Source of the DNA: CAZJYT01 sp964550325
Lineage (GTDB): Bacteria > Patescibacteriota > Minisyncoccia > Minisyncoccales > CAZJYT01
Assembly (NCBI GenBank): GCA_964550325.1
Contig: CAZJYT010000030.1
Span: forward strand, 1-11,107
Direction: 5' to 3'
Length of the DNA: 11,107 nucleotides
This document shows positions 4,993 through 11,107 of the stretch, one piece after another. Below the pieces are notes generated by a model. It was not told the origin of the DNA, did not search any database, and saw only the letters and a list, made by a program, of their open reading frames with translations. Positions within the stretch are counted from its first letter, which is position 1. Every line of letters begins with the position of its first letter. The translations under genes were made by a program, and so were the position numbers.

Positions 4993-7911
4993 TTAAGCTC
5001 CTCTTTCTACTTTTTCTTGTCTTTCTTTTCTTTCTGCTAACTCATTTAATCTCTTCCTTAATTCTTCTAGTTCTTCTCTTTTCTTAATTATTTCTTCTTT
5101 TGATAGTGACTCAGTTTCTTTTTCTGGCAATCCCTGGAGCTCTTTATCTATTTCCTCTATTTCTTTTTTTATCTTTAAGGAAGAGCGTTCTTTTAATTCC
5201 TTTATTTTTTTTCTTATTTTTATTTCTCTGTCAATTAATTCTTGTTTTTTTCCTTGCATCTCTTCTATTTTTCCCTTCAAATCTTTTAGGTCTTTGATTC
5301 CCCTTGGTTGTAAAATCTTAGAAATCTGGGTATCCAATTTCTTTCTCTCTTTTTGTTTATCTTCAGGTGAGAGATAAGGAGACCTAGAAATAGTTTCTTT
5401 TTGGCCTTCCAACCCTTTTATTCGCTTTTTAATCTTTTCTAACTCTCCTATCTCTTTTTCTATCTCTTTGATTCTTTGAGTAGTGGGTGGTTTGGGTTTC
5501 TCTTCTTTCCTCGCTTTCCTTTCTTCTATTTTTTCTCCTATTTTTTTCCCTATTCTTTCTCCTACTCCTATCCCCACCCTTCCTACTCTTCTCCCGATTT
5601 TTCCCATTCCTCTCCCGAATTTTCTCCATCTACCTTCTTCTTCTGTTGCTGGGGTTTCTTCTGGAATTTCTTCTTCCTCCTTCGGCATTTCTATTTTTAT
5701 ACCATATTTGTTTGCCAACTCTATCATCTCACTTCCACTCATCTTGTGCAAATTAACACTATTGGCGATTAATTCTTGCATTTCTTTTTGAGTGTTTTCT
5801 ATTCTGTCTTGAAGCTCTTTTCGTTTTGGTGAGTCTTCTGGGAGCTCTGCTTTTTTAGCTTTGAGTTCTTTTAAGACATTTTCTCTTTTCTCTATTTCTT
5901 TCTCTAAATGGGTATCAATTGAGGCTTCTAACTCTTGTATTTTCTTTGGTACCCTCAGACCCAAGGCATGGGCAGTAGTGGTGTTGAGGACAGTGTGTAG
6001 TTGCTCGCCAACCTTGTCAAAGCGTTTTTCTATGTAGCCCTGGAAGGTCTTAGTAAATTCCGTTCCAAACCGGCTAGAAAGAGCAAGTACATGTGGAGCT
6101 GCGTCTGCTTCTGTCAGTTTTCCCATAAACACCTCACTTTGGGCGGTTTTTCTTGAAATAGTTCTGGCTAATAATTCAGGACTGGCTCTTTGGAGAAAGA
6201 TCTTCTCTGCCTCACGATTAAGAGTCTCTTCGTCTAAATTCTTTATATCTTCTTCAGTTACATCTTTTATATCTTTCTTTGTTTCTTTTGCTGCTATTTC
6301 CCTTTTCATATCTTTAGTGAGCCAAACACTACCTATTCCCTTAGGTGTTCTTCCGTCATTTAGCTCATACATTAAGGCAGTTAGCCTTTGGGCATCATCA
6401 TATCTCCCTTCTTCACGAGCCAATCGGCTTTTATTTTTTAGATCTTCCATAACATTTTCTTTCTTCAATTTTCCTGTTCCTTTTTCCACCTCATTTTTTA
6501 AACGCTCGACTGCCGACGGTCCCCTATCAACTATTTCCAGATACCTTGATTCGCGTCGTTCTCCAGCTACACTCGCAAACCCTAATTCTTTTACTAACTC
6601 TTCATTAGTTAATTTCTTTGCTTCTTCTCTTTGTTTTCTCCTTTCTTCCCAAAGGAGTTCATCTGGTGTTTTTTTCTTAGCAAAAGGAATTCTCCTTTGG
6701 GCCCAATAGGCAATCCGCGTTGGAGCTTCCCCTACTCTGGCTGCCTGTAATGTTGCCCATTCTCTTTTAGTTAATTTTTCTCCAGCCTCCCTTTTTGCTT
6801 CCAGTTCTTTTCTTTTCCTTCTACTTACAGCTCCCATTTTTCCTCCAAATGATTTTAACGCCATTCCTCCAAGAAATACCCCTGAAGCTATCATTGTTAC
6901 TGCTGCTACCCCCTGGGCAGTTTGGAGAGCAACGAAAAATCCTATTAATAAAAACAAAATGGGTAAAAAGTAGAGAATGATATCTCCTAAAATCCCTGCA
7001 TCTCCTGTAATTGAACTTCCGGTGATATGAAGCTCAAAAAGATTATTAGCTTGCATTAAGAAGAAAGCTCCAAAAAAACCAATAGTGCACCAGGTTAAAA
7101 ATTCGTTCCACCAACCATCCCAATGTAAAAATTTAGGAAAAAAGTGTCTTACTTTATCTGATGGTGGAAAAATTCTGCTGGCAAAGGCAAGGGGAGAGAT
7201 GATTACCAAAAGGAGGAGATAGACAAATCTAATTATAAAAAGGAGAAAATACATAAAATAGACGATAGCTGCTATTAACATAAAAAGGGCAAAAAGAAAA
7301 ATGGTAAAAAAATCACAATATTTGTCAGGATTGTTATTAATTTCATTTTCTACCTTTTGGGCATATGTCGTTGAAATACCTCCTTTTGCCAGCCAACTGG
7401 TAACTTTGTCAGAGAGATCAATGATAAAACCACATATTACTGGCGTGAAATTGATTAAAAGAGCAATTAAGATAAATATTGGGAGGGTGCGTTTTGCCTC
7501 AAATTCTCTAATTCCTAAAATGATACAAATGGCAATAATTACTAATCCCAAAACCATTGCCATATTGGCTAAATCTCTAACCGTAGTCCATCCTGTTTGT
7601 TGAGCAAGAGAAGTAACAGTAACATCAGGAGCCAAAAATTTTCTCTGTAAAGACCAGTCTGCCATTCCTATAATGGCATCTATTATTCCTGCCAATCCCA
7701 AAGGGATTACTTTTTTTATCCCCCCTGCCACCCCACCCACTATCCATCCAATCACTGGAATTTTTTCTGCGGTTCCACAGGTAACACATATAATCATCTG
7801 GCCTAAGCCTATTAAAATAGAAATTCCTAGCATTACCAAAATTATTACTACAAAAAGAAAGATAGGGCTAAATCCTCTCTCTTTTGCCATATCTTCTTGT
7901 AATTTTACCAT
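4993..7911 (-). CDS. VirB6/TrbL-like polytopic membrane protein with long coiled-coil tail
   Basis: The N-terminal 350 residues of this 972-aa protein are membrane-embedded, with hydrophobic segments at about 15-40, 114-134, 143-165, 201-245 (probably two helices), 273-290, 308-330 and 334-352. The pattern, including the loop IRFVYLLLLVIISPLAFASRI then FPPSDKVRHFFPKFLHWDGWW, is that of VirB6/TrbL-type channel proteins: the 'llla.spl.f' segment before a loop and W-rich helix is characteristic of Patescibacterial versions. Residues 360-972 are very rich in Lys, Glu and Arg and largely coiled coil, probably cytoplasmic. They are interrupted by an acidic Pro/Glu linker (742-759) and a Gly-rich basic stretch (763-797). 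VirB6 helps form the inner-membrane translocation channel. It is the first gene of the operon. ATG 7911 is used; an internal ATG at 7890 (M8), preceded by AAGAAG, is an alternative. The long tail exceeds classical VirB6 (about 300 aa). VirB6/TrbL homology is inferred from topology and neighbours. Confidence 0.78.
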   Translation of the reverse strand: MVKLQEDMAKERGFSPIFLFVVIILVMLGISILIGLGQMIICVTCGTAEKIPVIGWIVGGVAGGIKKVIPLGLAGIIDAIIGMADWSLQRKFLAPDVTVTSLAQQTGWTTVRDLANMAMVLGLVIIAICIILGIREFEAKRTLPIFILIALLINFTPVICGFIIDLSDKVTSWLAKGGISTTYAQKVENEINNNPDKYCDFFTIFLFALFMLIAAIVYFMYFLLFIIRFVYLLLLVIISPLAFASRIFPPSDKVRHFFPKFLHWDGWWNEFLTWCTIGFFGAFFLMQANNLFELHITGSSITGDAGILGDIILYFLPILFLLIGFFVALQTAQGVAAVTMIASGVFLGGMALKSFGGKMGAVSRRKRKELEAKREAGEKLTKREWATLQAARVGEAPTRIAYWAQRRIPFAKKKTPDELLWEERRKQREEAKKLTNEELVKELGFASVAGERRESRYLEIVDRGPSAVERLKNEVEKGTGKLKKENVMEDLKNKSRLAREEGRYDDAQRLTALMYELNDGRTPKGIGSVWLTKDMKREIAAKETKKDIKDVTEEDIKNLDEETLNREAEKIFLQRASPELLARTISRKTAQSEVFMGKLTEADAAPHVLALSSRFGTEFTKTFQGYIEKRFDKVGEQLHTVLNTTTAHALGLRVPKKIQELEASIDTHLEKEIEKRENVLKELKAKKAELPEDSPKRKELQDRIENTQKEMQELIANSVNLHKMSGSEMIELANKYGIKIEMPKEEEEIPEETPATEEEGRWRKFGRGMGKIGRRVGRVGIGVGERIGKKIGEKIEERKARKEEKPKPPTTQRIKEIEKEIGELEKIKKRIKGLEGQKETISRSPYLSPEDKQKERKKLDTQISKILQPRGIKDLKDLKGKIEEMQGKKQELIDREIKIRKKIKELKERSSLKIKKEIEEIDKELQGLPEKETESLSKEEIIKKREELEELRKRLNELAERKERQEKVERGA

Positions 7912-7925
7912 ATATTAATTATAAT
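7897..7925 (+). promoter_or_regulatory. Predicted promoter of the giant pilin-fusion gene
   Basis: TTGTAA (7897-7902) and a perfect TATAAT (7920-7925) are spaced by 17 bp on the plus strand. Transcription would begin near 7932, leaving a leader of about 18 nt before the ATG at 7950. The -35 lies inside the first codons of the opposing 972-aa gene, and the -10 overlaps the -10 of that gene's own promoter. Confidence 0.55.
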
Positions 7926-7946
7926 GAAAAACACAGGCGCAATCAA
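7918..7946 (-). promoter_or_regulatory. Predicted divergent promoter of the T4SS-like operon
   Basis: On the minus strand TTGATT (7946-7941, 4 of 6 consensus) is followed after 17 bp by a perfect TATAAT (7923-7918). A start 6-7 nt further on would fall at or next to the A of the ATG at 7911, so the mRNA would be leaderless. The -10 shares the 8-bp palindrome ATTATAAT (7918-7925) with the plus-strand promoter. Confidence 0.5.
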
Positions 7947-7949
7947 TTT

Positions 7950-10900
7950 ATGAAAAAATTTCTTTTCTTTTTCTTGCTTTTGAACTTTTTAATTTTACCC
8001 CTTACCCAGGTTTTAGCTCAAGAGCTTAAATATCCTCCTGTTCCTAAACTTTCTCCTCCCACCAAGGCAACAGAGCTTCCCCAATATATCAAATATCTTT
8101 TCAATTTCTCTCTAATGATTGGAGGAGTGATTGCTCTTTTGGTCTTGGTATGGGCAGGATTTTTATATCTTACCTCTGCCTCAAATCCTGCCAAAAGGAG
8201 TGAGGCTAAAAGAAAAATGGGAGAGGCCTTCTTTGGCCTTTTACTTTTGCTTTGTATCTATTTGGTCTTAGTTACCATTAACCCCCAATTGGTCATTTTA
8301 CCTGGAAATATTATTTCCTCTCCCCCTGTTGTTGTTACTTCTCCTCCGGCACCTTCTCTTCCCAGTAAGACCTTTGAAGAAATTCCCTTAGGCACATTAA
8401 CAGAAGATCTTTTAACAAAACACATTAGCTGTTTCGCCACTTCAATTTCCGCTACTTTGGCACCAGAATTAATTGATTGTAAAACAGGCAATATTTTGGC
8501 TCCTTCTTCTACAATTTATTCTCCCACTACTTCTTTTTATTATTGTTATGATTACGATGCTACTACACCGACAAGTTCTTTACTTTCTACTCTTAGTAAC
8601 ATAAATTGGTTAACTGATCCTTCCTTTGAAACAGGTTTAGGTGGCTGGACAGGTGCTGGTTCAGGAAAGCATAGCACGACAAGTATTACCGCCCATGATG
8701 GGAATGTATCCCTTCTTACAGGTTTTTATTCCTGTCCCCTTACAGCTGATGGATATGATTATTTTTACTCGCCTGCTTTTACTCTTCCTGTAGGCGAGCC
8801 AAAATTGGAATTTTGGTATAGATTTCAAGGATCTGATAGTTGCCCTTATGATCATGCCTATGTAGATCTGTACGATTTCAGTACTGGCAAGACAATTGGG
8901 ATATTTGACTACTGTTTTCCTGGTGGTTGGGGATGGTTTCGTGATACAGGCTGGAGGAAGGTTAAAATTGATTTGACTCCCTACGCGGGCCATAAAATAA
9001 TATTATTTGTGGGAACAAAAAATCTTTATGATAGATGGTATAACTCCTGGACCTTTTACGACGAAATTAAGGTAACCGGGCTAGGTGTTATCAGGGGTGA
9101 TTGGAAAAACTATACTGGAGATAAAACTTCTTTGTTGGTTGATGATGATAGATTAGATTGTATTGAAAGATTATTAAAAGCAATATTTAATAAATCTGCC
9201 CAATTACAAGATTTGGTTCAGAGATTGACTCTAAAAATGCAGGAGTTAGACTCAGCCACTAAAAAATTAAAAGACCTCGCCCACAATTGTAAGTGTAGCT
9301 ATTGTAGAGATCCAATCCATTGTTGCTCTTGTAGCAATCACTGTGACGACGACTCTTGTGAGTGTTCATGTCCTAGTCACGATTGTGATTATTGCTGTGA
9401 TAAAGGGGGTGTTGACCCTTGTCACACGAATAGAAGCCAAATGAATGATTTAAGAATAAATGATATTCCGCCTATTATTGAGGAGATTGAAAAATTGAGA
9501 ATTGAGATTTATTCTTTAATATATGGAGCAAGTACGAGCACGAGTCAATATGTAAGGTGGTATCCGAATGCCTGGGGGCTAGGTTCCAGCTCCACTCTTT
9601 CTCACTATTACGATCTTACTTTAAGCAACAATACCCCTCTTCGTACCTGGGATGTAAGCGTGAATTCCCGCTTTTTGACCATTGAAGAGGCTTTAGATAG
9701 GTTAAGTAAATTTATTGCAGATTGGGGGAAAGACCTTTCTAATTTAGATAGCGCCAGACAAAAAATGGAAGAGCCTTATGGAGATAGATTAACCTTAATG
9801 GAGTTTTATAGGGAAAAGCACAAAGCAAAAAAGAAGTATGTTAACAAGAGCTCCAATTTTAGAGATTATTTTGGTAATCCTATTCCAATTGATAGATATT
9901 GTTATAAGTTTGAATGCCAAAATTCAACCCCTGAAGGGCTATGTGTAGGATGTAAGCTCAACTCTGCCAAGAGTGTTTGTGCCATATTTTCTGCTATCCC
10001 TCTTACTCTTTATTATTTATATGATGGGGATCCTGCTACTTTTTATTTACATTCTGATAATTTAAAAGAGCGTTTTGTAGGTCAAAAGGTAAAAATTAAG
10101 CATAGTATAGATGTAGAGAAGGGAGAAGCAGGTTTTATTAAAAGCCTAATCCCTATTGGAGAGACAGTAGATGAGGCAAAAGAGCTTGGTGATCTTATTA
10201 AAAGTAGCTTAGAAAAAATATATGATAACTTAGATGAGGCAAAATCACGGGCTTTATCTGCCAGAGATGCAGCTCGCCGTGCAATTGATAATGCCTGGGA
10301 CCTAATTGATATGACCAGCCAAGGGGATGATAATGGTGAAGATTGTGTTCATTTTTGTAGAGGGCCTGGTTATCCTACTTTAGGAGCTCTTTGCCATGCA
10401 AGTTGTGTTACTTATGATGCAGATTGCTGTTGTGACTGTTATCCAGATCCCGGGGAAGATTGTGAGTGTGATGCCAGCTGTATAGTAAGACGGCATTGTG
10501 GTTCTTGTTATGGAAGTGTCTGTCCTTTTGGGAGTATAGATTCTGATTATAGTCACATTCATAGTGAATACCAGAACATTCGCAATCTTTTGTCTGGTAT
10601 TAATACTAATCTTGAAAACATCATTGATGGTTTTCAAAGATTTTATAATTTGACAAGAGCAAAAAATTTACAGCCCAGAGATCCTAATCGTTGCACTATT
10701 TTACACAAGCTTGCTATTTCAAGAGAAAGATTAAAAAAGTGTATCACAGGTTACGGAGTTCCTTATAAAAAACTTACTACCGAAAAAAGGGTTGTTTCTT
10801 GTGAAATGACCTTAGATTTAATTCAAACCGGAATAGTAGCCCTTTCGCCACTCTTTCCCTATCCTCCTTCTTCTACCTGTCTAAACTGCTATCCCTACAA

Positions 10901-11024
10901 TAGCAAAAAACTTTCTCTTTCACAAAAACAAGATTGCTTAAATAACCGTTTTACCCATACCTGCGAAAGCGCCATTCATTATTTGGTAAATAATTTTTAT
11001 TGTATCCAAAGAGCTCAGCAATAA
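7950..11024 (+). CDS. Giant secreted pilin-fusion protein with jelly-roll and two Cys-rich helical modules
   Basis: This 1024-aa protein has, in order: signal peptide 1-23 (cleavage after VLA); VirB2/TrbC-like pilin module with TM1 about 52-76, a basic loop (NPAKRSEAKRK) and TM2 about 93-116; Pro/Ser/Thr linker 118-140; jelly-roll domain about 218-378 (NWLTDPSFETGLGGW; VKIDLTPYAGHKIILF; WTFYDEIKV), like carbohydrate-binding or MAM-type sandwiches; helix 395-445, 14-Cys cluster 447-491, helix 494-524; a mixed region with five Cys at 651-677; helix 736-788, 14-Cys cluster 799-858, helix 862-905; and a Cys-containing C terminus. There are 49 Cys in all and no CxxCH haem motif. The basic inter-TM loop predicts both pilin termini outside, so the 900-residue C-terminal part is extracellular. 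ATG 7950 was chosen because it starts the signal peptide; the frame is open back to 7884, into the opposing gene. It is probably a surface adhesin or fibre subunit of the adjacent T4SS-like system (inference). Confidence 0.85.
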   Translation: MKKFLFFFLLLNFLILPLTQVLAQELKYPPVPKLSPPTKATELPQYIKYLFNFSLMIGGVIALLVLVWAGFLYLTSASNPAKRSEAKRKMGEAFFGLLLLLCIYLVLVTINPQLVILPGNIISSPPVVVTSPPAPSLPSKTFEEIPLGTLTEDLLTKHISCFATSISATLAPELIDCKTGNILAPSSTIYSPTTSFYYCYDYDATTPTSSLLSTLSNINWLTDPSFETGLGGWTGAGSGKHSTTSITAHDGNVSLLTGFYSCPLTADGYDYFYSPAFTLPVGEPKLEFWYRFQGSDSCPYDHAYVDLYDFSTGKTIGIFDYCFPGGWGWFRDTGWRKVKIDLTPYAGHKIILFVGTKNLYDRWYNSWTFYDEIKVTGLGVIRGDWKNYTGDKTSLLVDDDRLDCIERLLKAIFNKSAQLQDLVQRLTLKMQELDSATKKLKDLAHNCKCSYCRDPIHCCSCSNHCDDDSCECSCPSHDCDYCCDKGGVDPCHTNRSQMNDLRINDIPPIIEEIEKLRIEIYSLIYGASTSTSQYVRWYPNAWGLGSSSTLSHYYDLTLSNNTPLRTWDVSVNSRFLTIEEALDRLSKFIADWGKDLSNLDSARQKMEEPYGDRLTLMEFYREKHKAKKKYVNKSSNFRDYFGNPIPIDRYCYKFECQNSTPEGLCVGCKLNSAKSVCAIFSAIPLTLYYLYDGDPATFYLHSDNLKERFVGQKVKIKHSIDVEKGEAGFIKSLIPIGETVDEAKELGDLIKSSLEKIYDNLDEAKSRALSARDAARRAIDNAWDLIDMTSQGDDNGEDCVHFCRGPGYPTLGALCHASCVTYDADCCCDCYPDPGEDCECDASCIVRRHCGSCYGSVCPFGSIDSDYSHIHSEYQNIRNLLSGINTNLENIIDGFQRFYNLTRAKNLQPRDPNRCTILHKLAISRERLKKCITGYGVPYKKLTTEKRVVSCEMTLDLIQTGIVALSPLFPYPPSSTCLNCYPYNSKKLSLSQKQDCLNNRFTHTCESAIHYLVNNFYCIQRAQQ

Positions 11025-11033
11025 AGAAATTCT

Positions 11034-11107
11034 ATGAAAAAAATGCTATTTTTCTTTCTCTTCCTTTTTTTCTTTCTTCTCTTGCCTCTTTTTTCTCTTT
11101 CTCAAGA
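11034..11107 (+). CDS. Secreted or membrane protein, N-terminal fragment (signal peptide only)
   Basis: An ATG at 11034, 9 bp after the stop of the giant pilin-fusion gene, opens 24 codons to the window edge. They read MKKMLFFFLFLFFFLLLP and then LFSLSQ: a Lys-containing n-region, a very hydrophobic Phe/Leu core and a polar end, which is a signal peptide. The close spacing and same direction suggest co-transcription with the preceding gene. A second exported surface or pilus component is likely, but nothing of the mature protein can be seen. The internal ATG at 11043 is a possible alternative start. Confidence 0.65.
   Translation, partial: MKKMLFFFLFLFFFLLLPLFSLSQ

Noticed and set aside
4990..5640. 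Long pyrimidine-rich plus-strand tract as a triplex/H-DNA element
   Set aside because: The skew is fully explained by AAA/GAA/AGA codons of the opposite coding strand; there is no mirror-repeat symmetry that stands out.
5476..5791. Overlapping plus-strand reading frames rich in Phe, Leu, Ser and Pro
   Set aside because: They are mirror images of the Lys/Glu/Arg-rich coiled-coil tail coded on the minus strand, with no independent start signals or recognisable protein features.
7884..7949. Earlier start for the pilin-fusion protein at 7884
   Set aside because: It would overlap the opposing coding region and place a charged 22-residue extension before a perfect signal peptide; the ATG at 7950 also follows the predicted promoter correctly.
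8258..8993. Minus-strand reading frames inside the pilin-fusion gene (8258-8491, 8661-8993)
   Set aside because: They are shadows of the recognisable pilin and jelly-roll coding sequence, with no recognisable product.
9288..10523. Multihaem cytochrome or ferredoxin domain in the Cys-rich regions
   Set aside because: There are no CxxCH haem motifs and no CxxCxxCxxxC(P) ferredoxin pattern; the Cys spacing is irregular and the protein is predicted extracellular.
1..11107. Alternative genetic code (UGA recoded, as in Gracilibacteria/Absconditabacteria)
   Set aside because: All long frames are complete under the standard code and no family match requires reading through a TGA; the visible stops are TAA and TAG, which is too few to argue from.

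Overview
The window looks like AT-rich chromosomal DNA from a Candidate Phyla Radiation (Patescibacteria; Parcubacteria/Microgenomates-like) bacterium. Three things suggest this: the PrgI / TraC-like / VirB4 gene set in the arrangement typical of that group, a stand-alone four-helix-bundle (S23-type) gene at the left edge, and almost no Shine-Dalgarno sequences before the starts. The lineage call is an inference from gene content; there is no rRNA gene here to confirm it.

Layout. (1) Positions 1-94, minus strand: the first 31 codons of a four-helix-bundle protein that runs off the left edge. (2) Positions 95-326: a non-coding divergent region holding two perfect palindromes, an imperfect 25-bp direct repeat, and a credible extended -10 promoter just before rpmH. 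(3) Positions 327-1577, plus strand: the housekeeping cluster rpmH-rnpA-yidC (ribosomal protein L34, RNase P protein, membrane insertase). (4) Positions 1589-7911, minus strand: a five-gene operon, convergent with yidC (11-bp gap). In order of transcription it encodes a 972-aa VirB6/TrbL-like polytopic membrane protein with a roughly 600-residue charged coiled-coil tail, a 133-aa small helical protein of unknown function, a PrgI/VirB3-like two-TM protein, a TraC-like domain protein, and a VirB4-family ATPase. (5) Positions 7912-7949: a 38-bp divergent intergenic region whose two promoters appear to share one palindromic -10 box. (6) Positions 7950-11024, plus strand: a 1024-aa secreted protein with a signal peptide, a two-helix VirB2-like pilin module, a jelly-roll domain, and two helix / 14-cysteine knob / helix units. 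(7) Position 11034 to the window end: the signal peptide of the next gene in the same direction.

How the parts fit together. VirB4 is the hexameric ATPase of type IV secretion systems, PrgI/VirB3 and VirB6/TrbL are its inner-membrane partners, and VirB2/TrbC is the pilin. The minus-strand operon would therefore supply the membrane engine, and the plus-strand operon would supply a very large surface subunit built on a pilin core. No relaxase, VirD4 coupling ATPase, VirB8/9/10 core or lytic transglycosylase is visible here. The window thus shows a reduced T4SS-like machine whose substrate (DNA, protein, or only its own surface fibre) is unknown. The most novel element is the pilin-anchored, cysteine-rich giant protein at 7950-11024, together with the tight bidirectional promoter that couples it to the secretion genes.
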